From: Eucalyptus grandis
Lineage: Eukaryota > Streptophyta > Magnoliopsida > Myrtales > Myrtaceae
Assembly (NCBI RefSeq): GCF_016545825.1
Contig: NC_052619.1
Location: 8,695,501-8,759,500, forward strand
DNA length: 64,000 nt
Direction of reading: 5' to 3'
Below the pieces are notes generated by a model. That model did no database searches and was not told the DNA's origin. It saw only the letters and a list, made by a program, of their open reading frames with translations. The position numbers and the translations under genes were made by a program. Positions within the stretch are counted from its first letter, which is position 1. Every line of letters starts with the position of its first letter. Below, piece by piece: positions 44,331 to 55,911 of the stretch.

Positions 44331-46995
44331 CCAATTTCTTACAAATCAGAATCACCACTCAATTGCATAAATTATCAACCAATTGCACAATTAAACAATA
44401 AATAACACATATCCCCCATCAGTGGCTATCATTTGCCGTGACCATAAACCCTTACCATAGCACAACCATTCGTGCATCAACACACATAACTTCTATGCAT
44501 AACACAAGTCAACCACATCACTAAATATGCAACTTCTAGCAAGCAAAGCATAAAAAATAATCACAACCTACTACCGGCCCTAACCGGCAGAAACGGTCCA
44601 CTCGCGCGTCTCCGAGTTTAAATCTAGAAATCTAATCAATCGAGTTTGGAAAATTCCCAAATTTGAACATGTTGTAAAGTACACATAAACTTACATTTTT
44701 TTTTTTTTTTAATGAAAACACCTTAACTCAGATCCTTCTAGATTAAGCCTAGTAAATCGCTCAATCCAGAACAGAAACTGTGTCCATTTCCAGAAAGTCT
44801 ATTTTCTAAAATCAGTTTGGTTTGAGACCCGAAACTTGTCCATTTGATATGAAATTTAACTATGTTAAACTAGAAGATGTGACAAACAATTTTTGTGAAG
44901 AAACCATTTGAAATTCAAAACCTAAGAGTTGATAAAAACCCCTAGAATTCCAAAATGTCATAAATTCCAGCACAGTTTGAGATTCTGTTTGTAAATGACG
45001 GAGCTGAAATCTCATACTTTTAAATCTCTAGAAATATTAAGTAAAATATATGTTGTAGAACCAGATGTCTAGAACATTTCTTCAGAAGGAATCTACCTCA
45101 AAATCGCAACCCGTTTCAATTTATAGAAATGGCAAACGACGAGGGTCCAGAGATAAGAATTAAATAAAGTCCACTGAATTGAACTAAACCATCCTCAAAT
45201 GTACTAATTTCACTAATTAGATGAACACTAATCCATTCTAAGACTAATCTAACCATTCTACATTAGCACTAATCCATCTTATCAACCATTAAGCATAATC
45301 AACCTCCTAAGCAAGGTTTAGTGAGTAAACTCACCGGTTTAGTGTTCCGGTGAGTCCACAGCGACAGCGACGCCAAGGCGAGCTACAAACCTGCTAGTGG
45401 CGACACCAGCCAAGGCCGGGAAGGGCTTAGAAATGGGCCACGGAGTCTTCACGGCTTGCTGGAACTTCTGCTTCTGTTCTTGGTTGAACCGAGAGAGGAA
45501 AACGGTAGCTGAAACTGCGAAAACGGGTTGATCGGAGCTCCGGTGAGGGGTTAGCCGGCAACCGGCGGCACCCGGGGGTCAAGGGGGACTTGTTGGTTGT
45601 TGGTATGGGGGAGGAAGGGTCAAAATGGGAGGAAAAACGAAAAAAAAAATGCAAAACAGGCGGACCAGGCGGGCGGATCGATAGACCGGCAACCGGTGGC
45701 TTCTGGCCAGCGGATGGGACGACCGGTGAATCGGTCAGCGAAGCGGCGAGGTGCTCCTGTACGGATTGGATGTGCTGAAGACGATGGTGGGTGGAGTGTG
45801 AGCTGATTCGCATGGGAAGACAACTTTTAAACTCGGGTTTTAACCAAAAGGTCAGTTGGAGTAGAAACTGGAAGAAGAGAAAACAGAGGAGGAAAGAGGT
45901 CCGGCTGCTTGGATGGGTGTGTGACCGGCAAGGGGGCCGCTGCTCTGTGTTCTCTAGTTTCTCAAGCTCTCTCTACACCTCATCAATGGAGAAAGGTGGG
46001 GCTAGAGGAAGAAGAAGCTTCAGCTGAAGAGAGGAGACCCCAAATGCTCCTAAGCCTTCAACACTTGTCCAAAGCTCCCTTGCCTTGCCCCCACCACTTC
46101 AGCCCTCATTCTCAGCCATTCCTCTCTCCTCAATCTTCCTCAAGAAGCCTCCCATGATGGCTGAAATGTTGCTCCCCCTTGGCTACGAATTTTGTGACTT
46201 TGCCCTTCAATCTCATTCAATTCCATTCAATCCTCTTTCAATTCAATCCAAAAGCCCATAAATTCATCCAATGTGTCCACATTTAAATCCACATTTTTCC
46301 TTGCCCATAGAACCAACTTGCATCCCAAAAATGGCTTACGAATTTCCCGATCCAGAATAACCACACTTGATTTTTTGCCGAAAATCTCGATTTGCAAAAA
46401 AATCTTATGAGGATGAGTTGACGTTCCTAAAATGACTTGTAACATGACAACTTCCAATTTCTGAAATCAGGTTCAAATTCATGGTTGATTTCAATCTAGC
46501 GTGATTTTAGCACGTCCTAATCTACAGGGTAGCTTTTAGGAATTTTTGGTGCATTTGACCTATGGTTGATTATTTTCAAGCCACAATGTACATCTTCGAC
46601 ACATTGGGGACTCTCGATTGTCGTGAAAATCTCGATGTTTCAAATACGGACACAAGGTACATAAAAGCTAGAACAATCAATTCAATGTCGTTCGACGAGA
46701 ATTTTGCAATCAGGTGGAATCACCCACACATTGATCACATATCTCAGTTGAATCGACCTATCTCTAATCTCTGATCGATTTTGACAGTGTCGTATTGACT
46801 CCTGCAGATTAGCACAGTCGAGCAGTCGGTTTCTAGTCGAATTCTCGAGTCTGTAGCGTTAAAATTCCTTAACGGCTTTACTTGATTGATTAGTTAACTC
46901 ATGAGTGGCCAACTCAAAGAAAAAGGCTATAGGCGCATCTATGAAAAGCTCGACTCATTCAATTGAAAACAGAAGTGGAAAATCAGGATGTCACA

Positions 46996-47000
46996 CACAA
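46996..47000. other. Target duplication CACAA (right)
   Basis: Exact copy of 43528-43532. Confidence 0.9.
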
Positions 47001-47921
47001 GCTCTAACAATTACAAGCAATGAAGCAAATCTTTTATTTCTCTAGCAAGCTATTTTGACAAAATCAAGTGAGAGGAACAATTTAAGGAAACATCAACTCA
47101 AAACAATATTTCATTCCTGCCGTCCTTGTTTGTGAACTTAAAGAACTATATATTCAATGCAATGCAACAAAAGTGGAATAAGTAAACAACATGAGGCTTC
47201 TTTTTCAAATATAGCTACTCCACTGAAACAAGCTACAGTCCATTACTAGACTAGAGAAAAGCTGAATAGCCGATAATCAAACACTATGAGATACTCAACG
47301 AATTTTACCCCCAAAGTAGAAACAGTAGGGTGAGGTCCATAGGGAGAATTACCCAAAAAAAGTTATAAACCTATTACAATTGTTACAATTCAATCCTAAA
47401 CTTTTTTTTGGCTAATTTAGTCCTAAACATTTTATAATTGTGCCATTTTAGACCATCTAACCAAAATTGGCCAACCAACACCGATGTGGACGTCGGCCGA
47501 CAACAACTGTTCAACGAACGCCGAGATGGCAATTTTTAAATATTTTTTATTTTTATTTTTGAGCTTTTAAATATTTTTTTGAATTTTTTAGTTCTTTTTT
47601 TCTTTTTTTCCCCACCTTCTCCTTCCTCTAGCCGGTCGGCACTGGCCAAGGGCCAAGGCCGGCGAGGCGACGCTCGCCCCGTTGGCCACTAGTGAAGGCG
47701 AGCCTTGCCTAGCCACGGCAAGGCCGCCGTCGCCAAATCTAGTAAGGCTCGACCTCGCCCAGCCATGGTGAGGTCGAGCCTCGCTGTCCCTAAGCAAGGA
47801 GCCTCGCCAACCACCAGCAAGGTTGACCCTCGCCTTAGCTAGACAAGGCCCTACCAGATCCGGTGAGGCCGAGCCTTGCCTAGCCATGGCAAGGTCGACC
47901 CTCGCCATCCCCGGCAAGGAG
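47001..47921. repeat. Dispersed repeat-like non-coding region
   Basis: 47001-47330 is plain AT-rich sequence. From about 47335 it has the look of a dispersed plant repeat ('aagttataaacctattacaa', 'caattcaatcctaaac', 'tttagtcctaaac'), then from 47620 a GC-rich part built on 'gaggc/gcctcgcc' patterns. It is cut off by the family B LTR. The class (MULE or MITE) cannot be settled without its other end. Confidence 0.4.
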
Positions 47922-49589
47922 TGTGACATCCCAAATTTTCAATCCTGTTTTTTATTGAATAAATCGAGCATTTCATCGACGCGCCTATAGGGCTGTTCTT
48001 AAAGCTAATCACTCTCGAGAAATTGAAAATTCTGTCCTGTCACAATTAATTATAGGAGTGTCAACTCAGTCTCAGAAAATTTTTCTGCAAACCAAGACTT
48101 TTTGGGAAAAAGTCGTCATAGGACTGTTTTTGTCCGAAAAGTCAAGAATCGTTTTTATCATGCAATTGGGAAGCAAGTGGGATCAATTGGTGAGGAAAAA
48201 TACTAATTTTATTGAAGGTTCGACAATTGAATTTTTAGAAGCCAAATTGGATGAATTCAAAGTTGATTGAAGTCCAATTTGAGGGAAAACCTATGCAATT
48301 TCGTATGCCCCCCATGGGCATGACTTATGGACCATCTCAAAAGGTTTCTAGAAGGATTTGTGTTGGAAAATTTCTATGCAAGCCAGCTGAGAAGTGGTGG
48401 AGCCCTCAAGGGGACAAGGGGATGAGGTTGGAAGCCATTAGCGGCCCCCTTTGCCAAGACAAGTCCCCTCCTCTCTCCTTCCTCTCTCTCCCGTTGCAGC
48501 TTCTCCTCCTCCATCCCCTCTTGTTGTTCGACACCCTAGCAAGTCGAAGACAGTAGCTCAATTGCCAAAGCCAGCCAACCACCAGACCGCTCGCGAGTAG
48601 CCCGCCCGTCGCCATGTGCCGCCGCGGCGCGTGTCACCGCTTGGCCGCGCCCAGCTCGCCATCTCCGCATGCAATCCATGCACTGCCTAGCCCCGTGAGG
48701 CTTAGCCAGGACCATCCAACTCGCCTCCAACCACCGTGAGTCCCCGCCTAGGCCCAATTTGGTCCCCTCAACCTTCCTCAACCCGTTGTCGCCTCAAACC
48801 GAGCTTGTTTCCCCTTTGTTTCAGCCTTGGACAGCAGCTAAATTAGTGGGTCTCCAACAGAAGGTTTGGCCCGTTTTGGCTTGCTTTCCAACCCCGAAAG
48901 TTAGGCCCGCTTTGGAGAAAGTTGAGCCCTGTTACGTCCCCGATGATTTGAGCCGATCGGATCGCAAAACAAGTGAGTTTAACTCACTAATCCTCGCTTA
49001 CTAGGTTAATCACGCTTAGGGGTTGATTAAATTAAGTTAAGTATGTTTAGGTGGTTAGTTAGATTAGATTAGTGAAATTTAATTGTTTATCGATGCATGT
49101 TAGGTGGATAGATAGTGCAATTAGGACCTAGACGAGCTCTAGTATTTAACTAGAGTGATTTGGAAATTTTCCGAGTCTATTTCGGCATCCAATTAGGCAT
49201 TACGGGCCTAAGTTGGATTTATTGGCATTTATTTAATATTTTCTGTAATTAATTATTTATATATTTATTTTCCGAAAATTAGACCGGGATAGCCAATGAC
49301 CGGAATTTTATGCTAGTTACTGTGGTGCAATCTGTTTATTTAATAAAGCATTAAATTGTGCTAATTTTGCATGATTGTGAATTTTCGGATTTTATTCATA
49401 AATTGGTTTAATTTTGATAATTAATTGGAAAATTACTAGGCGTTAGTCTAGAGTGCCGAAAATCTATTTTGGGACTGCTGAAAATAGTGGGAGGTTCAAA
49501 AGCAAAACCTTGTATTTTGGCAGGCCGGCTATCTACCCACACACGAGTATTTTATCGGGAATGATAAAAATGTTGAATTTGGTGTATGT

Positions 49590-49850
49590 TTGGGAGGGTA
49601 TACTATATTAGCCTATGGACGATATGTCAGCTTAGCATAGAGCAGTATACTGGTATACTATATCACCCTATGGGTGATATAACAAATTAGCAAAGAGCAG
49701 TATACTTTATCAGCTTAGATTGAGCAATATCGATATACTATATCAACCTACGAGCGATATGGCAGCTTAGATAAAGAGCAGTATACCCGATCATCTTAGA
49801 AGTGAGCTATACTATATATTTATCAGCTTAGCATAAAGCAGTCTTCACAT
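49590..49850 (+). repeat. Minisatellite 'gcagtatact..tat'
   Basis: Degenerate units with 'agcagtata ctggtatactatat' and 'cgatatggcagcttag' in the AT-rich LTR part. Confidence 0.8.
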
Positions 49851-49981
49851 GAGCGGACTTTGTAGATAGTATGAGATGAGCCGACTATGAAAGGGTCGTG
49901 ATAACATGTAATCAATTGAGTCGATTAATTAATGAGTCGATCTGAGTTGATTGCAAGTTTATGAATTGAACTAACTTGCAG

Positions 49982-49999
49982 GAAAGAACAGAGGCAAAG
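49982..49999 (+). other. Putative 18-nt microexon, family B
   Basis: GAAAGAACAGAGGCAAAG between 'cttgcag' and 'gtaagacc'; counterpart of 39248-39264. Confidence 0.38.
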
Positions 50000-50192
50000 G
50001 TAAGACCTCCAACTCGTGGTTGTGCTTAGGCAGCCCTTAAGGCGTATTTTCTTCCTAATCGAGTCTTAGGGGGTAGATCTCACTGAGACGTAGTCTCACT
50101 CCATTGTGGGATAAGATTTCAGGTCCATAAATGGCAGCACCTCCCGCTCCTCCTGATTATTTTGGCATACCGGAGGAAATCACAAAAATAGG

Positions 50193-50197
50193 TTATA
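50193..50197. other. Probable target duplication TTATA (left)
   Basis: It pairs with TTATC at 53863-53867 (4 of 5 bases). Confidence 0.6.
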
Positions 50198-50707
50198 TGT
50201 GGCATCCCAGAAATTCAAAGCCAAGCCTTAAGGTGTGTTAAAGTCTTTAATTAGGTGTTAAATTTCCATGGCTTACGTTTTAGCCATTAGTCTTTTAATT
50301 CGATGATTTGTGCTTGTGATTGTGGAAATTTAGATTTAATAGATTAATAATCTATGCTTGGCCATATGATTTAAATTTCAATGAACAAGAATATCCCAAG
50401 ACTTTGGCCAAGATGAAAATTGGAATTCAAAAATATTTATAAAAGAATTTCAAAAAAAAAAAAAGGAAAAGGGGATTAATTTTCGAAATGGGCCTTGGTC
50501 CCATTAGCCTAAAGCTTGGTGGGCCAAGCTTGTCGGCCCATTAGAGCCCAAGAGGAGAATTCGACCAGCCCAAGGGGAATGGCCGGATGGGCCTAAGCCC
50601 AAGCCCAAATCAATTCAAAAATTAGTGTGACAAGTGGCATGAAGGAATGGCATGCATTGGTGGGATTGTAGGCAAAGCAATGATTACTAATCATGGGCTT
50701 TAGGGAG

Positions 50708-50715
50708 TATAAAAA
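50708..50715 (+). promoter_or_regulatory. Family A LTR TATA box
   Basis: TATAAAAA about 510 bp into the LTR, just before the GA-rich leader. The equivalent place in 31878-35531 is a weaker 'aataaaag'. Confidence 0.6.
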
Positions 50716-52582
50716 GAGAGAGAGAAGAGGAGTGGCCGGTTCTTCTTGATCATTTGGCCGAGAAAGGGTGAGAGAGAGAGAGGGTGTTCGAGAGAAAGGG
50801 AGGAGAGACCGAGAGGAGAGGAGGCGGAGCCGAGGGGTGCCGCCGTTCGTTGGCCGTACGTCCGCCTAGTCCAACCGCCGTACGCCGTCGTCCATCGCTG
50901 TTTGTTCATCTTGGAGGCAAGTGGAGTCCTTAACTTCTCTTGCATGTCTGTTTTGTTGGTTGCATGTTCGGTTTTAGGTGTAATTTGGGCGAAAAACCGA
51001 GGTAAGGGTTGGATGTGTTTAAGCTATGTGACTGTTTTCGTTTGGTTTGTGGTAGTCAGTATCTTAGTCGAGCTTGTATGTGTACTTGGAGTGCGATTTT
51101 GGCTTCTGTGTCTTCATGAAAGTTGAAGCTAACATCTTGTAGTATGACATACTCGAATTTCATGGAAAACGATGGTGATATGTGGGGTCAAAAGCTTTGT
51201 TATACGGAGACCTCAGATCTGCGAAATCTTCACTGACCTTTTGTTGATTTCTTGGTTGCATGTTGATTTCTGTTGGAGATCTCACCTTGTTTTCTTCTTG
51301 AAAGTTGTAGGAAACACCTTAAGCTACAACATACTCAAATTTGAAGCAAAAATAACAAGCATAACTTGGTGAATCTGTTAGATCTTGGAGATGGTTGATT
51401 CTGGTGAGGTGTACCGAGACACCCGAGACTTCATGGGTTAAAATGGTGACCATAATATGGTTATTTGACCTAGATCCCTTCATAAAAATTGTAAAGGACA
51501 TATTGTTACATAACATACTTAAATTTCAGAAGGAACGAAAGATATTTGATGGGTGAAATATAAGAAATACGGAGGAGTGTGTTCTGGACGTCGCGGTAGA
51601 GATTCCAGAAGCTTCGTAGGGCTATAGAAATTAATCTAAAAAGAATTTGGCTTAAAGTTATTAATGAAAAAGGTACGAAAATGTGTTGGCTATCACCCTG
51701 TAAAGTTTCGTAATTTTTGAAGACCTAATGGGTATTTTAATTTAATTTATTCGGAAACTGTGCAGTGGGTTTAAATCCGAGAACTTTAGGATGTTTTTGG
51801 AGGAAATTGTGAAATTGTGAAAAATACGACTTGGCCACGAATTTTTATCCTATAAATGATTATTGAATATTATGATTTTGGGAAAATCATAAATATTAAC
51901 TATTTATTTATGAAAATAAATAAATATAATATAATAATAAAATAATAATAAAATAATGAAATAATAAAATAAAATAGATTTTTATTTTGCCATGGATTCA
52001 ATTCCATTTGTGTGGCACTTGTGTGATGAGGTCTTTGTACATGCATTAAGTTGAAATACTTATGTGATTAAGCTATGACATGTGCATGACATGTGAATTG
52101 AAATGCAAGTGTGATATGTTTGATGCCATGCCAAATTTCCATGTTAAATTGAGATAAAAGATAAATGTGGATGAGAATGAGGTTGTGGTGGAGGATGTTG
52201 TCCGGTGGCCTGGTGGCGTAATTCCGAGATTCCCTGGGAGTTTCGGGATGCCGGAATGTGGGGGCCGGAAGCCCTGTCGGAGGTTTCTGCCCGAAGGGAG
52301 TGACTCGCGATGCCAGGATTTGGGGTGCGAGATCCCTGGCTAGAAGGGTAAAGGCCGGAAGCCCTGTCGGAGGTTTCTGCCCTAAGGGAATGCCTCGTGA
52401 TGCTAGTTGAGATGCGAGATGCCCGAAATGTGGGGGGCCGGAAGCCCAGTGGCCATGAGATGGCTGGAATGCTGGGATCCCTGTCGGATGTTTCTGCTCG
52501 AAGGGATGGTGATGATGGTGAATTTGATGATTTGAGAAAAGATAATGTGGGGATCAATTGATAAGTAAAAGTGGAAATTGAT

Positions 52583-53010
52583 ATATGATGTGATATGCAT
52601 GGTGATGCATGGCTAATGATGATATGATATGCATGGTGATGCATGGCTAATGATGATATGATGTGATATGCATGGTGATGCATGGCTAATGATGATATGA
52701 TATGCATGGTGATGCATGGCTAATGATGATATGATATGCATGGTGATGCATGGCTAATGATGATATGATGTGATATGCATGGTGATGCATGGCTAATGAT
52801 GATATGATATGCATGGTGATGCATGGCTAATGATGATATGATGTGATATGCATGGTGATGCATGGCTAATGATGATTTGATATGCATGGTGATGCATGGC
52901 TAATGATGATGTGATATGCACGGTGATGCATGGCTAATGATGATGTGATATGCATGGTGATGCATGGTTAATGATGATGTGATATGCATGATGATACATG
53001 ACCATGATGA
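52583..53010 (+). repeat. 34/39-bp minisatellite
   Basis: About eleven copies of 'gcatggtgatgcatggctaa' with alternating 34- and 39-bp spacing ('tgatgatatgatatg' or 'tgatgatatgatgtgatatg'). The units are near identical, so the expansion is recent. It lies just upstream of the putative intron. Confidence 0.95.
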
Positions 53011-53057
53011 TGATATATATGCTATAATGATGCATGAATACGCTTGACATCAAAAAG

Positions 53058-53166
53058 GTAAGCAATGCCTGCATTGTATGATGGTATGCATGGTGCACTG
53101 AGTTGTTATTGGATTTCCCTATCTGTTGAGTGGTTGTACTCACCCCTTTTGGGGATAACATTTCAG
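53058..53166 (+). other. Putative LTR intron (109 bp), copy b
   Basis: AAAAAG|GTAAGCAATGCC ... ACATTTCAG|ATTAGC, with the CCCC-TTTT-GGGG hairpin before the acceptor; counterpart of 34738-34848. Confidence 0.45.
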
Positions 53167-53175
53167 ATTAGCACT

Positions 53176-53442
53176 ATGCCGCTACCTGCTGTTTCGCGTG
53201 GGGTATTTTACGGTCTACCGTCTGATGTTGAGGTGGAGTGTACGGAGATAGATTGTCCTCTCGTGCCCGGATTAACGTTTATCCGAGTGCGATGCTTAGT
53301 TATGTATGATATCGGCTGGGTGGGGCCCTGTCATACAAGAGTTCATGTCTCAGGCACGTTCGACGGGATGGAGCGATGCGAGGGATGCTGCCGCCGCCAC
53401 CACCTGATGCACCGGGTTGGGTGTGAGACCTGCGCACGATGA
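53176..53442 (+). pseudogene. LTR-encoded ORF, copy b
   Basis: Starts MPLPAVSRGVFYGLPSDVEV. The first 47 codons align without gaps to copy a. A one-base loss near codon 50 (GWVG) shifts the frame, which as it stands runs to 53442. The shifted-out frame still shows VIQEF, then HVRRDGAMRGMLPPPPPDAP and GWV with a stop at 53424-53426, as in the other copies. A recently broken copy of the same ORF. Confidence 0.55.
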
Positions 53443-53862
53443 GTAGGAGCTAGATCTCTTTTTGATGTAGTTAGTCGACACTTTCGATGGGGGGTTTTTG
53501 TGCTCGCATGATGTTGAGGGTCGAGGTCTCTTTTTGAGGTTTTAGGCTAGACATGGCTGAGTCCTAGCTTTTCCTTGTTATGTACCGACCCGAGAGTAGT
53601 CCCATCTTGAAAATATATGTAAATAATGTGTCGACGTTTGTTTATAAAAATCATGATGTTTAGCTGGTGTGTATTTGTATCATGGGTTAGAAGGGAGATA
53701 GATGACGATGTGAATTTTGCTTCCGCTATGAGTCGCGCATGGGACCGCTTTAAAAAAAAAATGCCTGTAATCTGGCAAGGCTTAATTTAGCCAAGAGATA
53801 GAGATGGTAAAAGATGTAACACCGGCGCTGGTGACGACCTGCGAAGGGTTCGGGGTGTCACA

Positions 53863-53867
53863 TTATC
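53863..53867. other. Probable target duplication TTATC (right)
   Basis: Partner of 50193-50197 with one difference. Confidence 0.6.
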
Positions 53868-54399
53868 ACATTCCGATACACTCCCACCCTGAATGACTGG
53901 AATATGTATTGGTGAAATCCACCGTCTGGGTTGACGTGGGTAGAAGGGAGGGTCCTGTGCCGGAAGCTGATGTACCTCTGTACGCTTTAGAGGTTGCATT
54001 CGGGAAGGGGCCAGCAGATCCTAAGGATGGATCGGTGGTGGATGCAAAGGATCCTAAGCTCGGCGTTCCTAACTCTCCGGTGTACTCAAGCGTGGGCTCC
54101 AGCTGGAAGCGTAGAAGAAGGGGAGATCGTCGAGGAGGAGGAAGACCCGAAGGAGGATCTCGAGGAGTAGATGAAAACCCTACCCCTGTCTGCAAACTTG
54201 TTTTCTGAACTGTTTTTGTAGGACCTGAAGTCTGGGATTGTATTGTGATATATACAACTTTGGTTTGCATTGAATAAAAGTGTGGTTGTGGTTTTTTAGG
54301 TTTGAAAAATATGGCCCTACTTTTTTTTGATTAAGGAGTAGAATCTCATTGAGAGAGCTTGAGATTTGGTATTCAAATTTGAGGTAGGCCACCTTTCAA

Positions 54400-55859
54400 G
54401 TCTTATGGCTACCCTTAAAATTGAACCGGATGTCCAGATCAAAATCAAGTTACTCCAACCAACAGACCCAGATGTCTAGAAAATTCTTCAAGAGGACATA
54501 GAGAAAAGAAAGGCTAACTTCCAAATTTCTGATGATGGAACACTGAGTTTCTAAGGACACTTAGTTGTACCTGACGATGTAGGACTTCAAGAGGATATCT
54601 TATCAGAAGCGCATCGTAACAGTTACAGCATTCATCTTGGTAGTATCAAGATGTATCAGAATCTACGTCAACACTATTGATGGTCAGGTATGAAGGCGGA
54701 CATCACCAAGCATGTCGCCAAGTGTTTGACATGTCAGCAGGTTAAAGCTCAGCATTGCAAGCCAGGAGGACTTCTACAGCCTCTCGCGATCCCAAAATGG
54801 AAATGGGAGCATATCACGATGGATTTTATGACCGGACTACCAAGGAGTTAGAGAGGAAATGATTCGATTTGGGTAGTGGTCCACCGATTAACAAAGTCAG
54901 CTCACTTCATTGCAATCTGAAAAGACCTTAGTTTAGATAGACATGCAAACCTGTACGTGCGTCAAGTAGTTCGTCTACATGGAGTGCCGGTTACGATAAC
55001 TTCAAATAGAGATCCGAGGTTTACCGCCGCTTTTTGGAAGAGCTTGCAGATTGCTTTAGGTACCAAACTGTAATACAGTACGTCATATCATTCTCAGATG
55101 GATGGCCAGTTTGAGAGGACAATCCAGACCCTTGAGGACATGCTGCAAGCTTGTGTGCTAGACTTCAAGGGAAGTTGGAAAGAACAGCTACACCTAGTGG
55201 AATTTGCCTACAACAACAGTTATTAGCAAAGTATCCAGATGGCTCCTTTTCAAGCATTGTATGGCGGGTCATGTAGGACACTAGTGTGTTGGGATGAAAT
55301 TGGGGAAAGAAAGATCACAGGCCTAGAGTTAGTTTAACAGTCAATGGATGCCGTCGTAGTGATCAGAAATAGATTAAAAACCGCTCAAAGCAAACAGAAA
55401 AGTTACGCAAACAAGCATCGGAGACCATTAGAATTCCAAGTTGGTGATCACGTTTTTCTGAAAGTGTCACCAATGAGTAAAACTTCACGCTTTGGTAAGA
55501 AAGGAAAACTGAGTCCGAGGTACGTAGGTCCATTTGAAATTCTAGAGAGAATTGGGACCTTAGCGTATCGTCGTGTGTTGCCGCTAAGATTGGCGCAAGT
55601 GCACGACGTCTTTCACGTGTCGATGTTGAGGAAGTATGAGCCTAACCCGACCCACGTCCTTAATTTTGAAGAATTGGACGTGGATGACCGAGTGTCATAC
55701 GTGAAAAGCTCGGTTCAGATAGTGGATAGAAAAGAGCAAGTTCTGCGTACAACGACCATTCCGTTGGTCAAAGTGGTCTAGCAACATCACGGTACTGAAG
55801 GAGCAACATGGGAGACTGAAGAGTCGATGAGACAGTTGTACCCCCACCTTTTTGCTTAA
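54400..55859 (+). pseudogene. gypsy integrase relic (family B element)
   Basis: One plus-strand frame with several in-frame stops. It shows the zinc region (HRNSYSIHLGSIKMYQNLR, CLTCQQVKAQH), the core with D in ITMDFMTGLP and D in TSNRDPRFT, then FERTIQTLEDMLQACV, LVEFAYNNS, MAPFQALYGGSCRT. The C-terminal domain, intact in 55344-55781, has RRPLEFQVGDHVFLKVSPM, GPFEILERIGTLAYR and DVFHVSMLRKYEPNPTH. The tail ATWETEESMRQLYPHLFA ends at the TAA at 55857. It belongs to the same Tekay/Del-like lineage as the 15580 element. GAG, protease and RT are missing upstream. Confidence 0.88.
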
Positions 55860-55900
55860 GTGTTGTAATGGTTTAAATTTCGAGGACGAAATTTTTATAA

Positions 55901-55911
55901 GAGGGGAAGAG
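55901..55911 (+). other. gypsy polypurine tract
   Basis: GAGGGGAAGAG after the CGAGGACGAAATTTTTATAA context and directly before the 3' LTR start. Confidence 0.82.

Larger units (their letters stand above)
43533..46995 (-). mobile_element. Family B solo LTR (minus strand)
   Basis: 3463 bp, TGTCACGCC...GGATGTCACA (plus view), with a perfect CACAA duplication. It has the same layout as 36605-39987 in inverted orientation: GC-rich leader (45350-45780), GTGAGTTTA donor-like site (about 45330), minisatellite (44105-44330), 17-nt microexon (43987-44003) and 118-bp putative intron (43869-43986). The ORF after it is largely deleted, leaving only VVEDPKPQSL and a stop. Confidence 0.92.
47922..50197 (+). 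repeat. Family B 5' LTR, truncated (first part)
   Basis: Starts like 36605 and 55912 and follows the same plan: GC-rich leader about 48420-48960, GTGAGTTTA at about 48972, minisatellite 49590-49850, 18-nt microexon, 123-bp putative intron (50000-50122) and the ATG at 50131. It is interrupted by the family A solo LTR. Confidence 0.8.
50198..53862 (+). mobile_element. Family A solo LTR nested in family B LTR
   Basis: 3665 bp, TGTGGCATCCC...GGGTGTCACA, collinear with 31878-35531 on the same strand. It has a TATA box, GA-rich leader, GGAGGCAAGT motif, minisatellite, putative 109-bp intron (53058-53166) and LTR ORF copy b. It splits the ORF of the family B LTR. Confidence 0.9.
50131..54208 (+). 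pseudogene. Family B LTR ORF split by solo LTR
   Basis: It starts at the ATG at 50131 (MAAPPAPPDYFGIPEEITKI), is cut at 50197 by the family A solo LTR, and resumes at 53868. After a frame break it reads LVKSTVWVDVG, then ADVPLYALEVAFGKGP and a basic SWKRRRRGDRRGGGRPEGGS tail to 54208. The YFGIP.E motif resembles FYGLPSD of the family A LTR ORF at the same distance from the start. Function unknown. Confidence 0.45.

Noticed and set aside
47588..47929. 113-codon minus-strand ORF rich in Ala/Arg/Ser
   Set aside because: Produced by GC-rich 'gcctcgcc' repeats; no domain.
52583..53010. Regularly spaced repeats resembling a CRISPR array
   Set aside because: The 'spacers' are themselves repeats of two types, there are no cas genes and the context is a plant LTR; it is a minisatellite.
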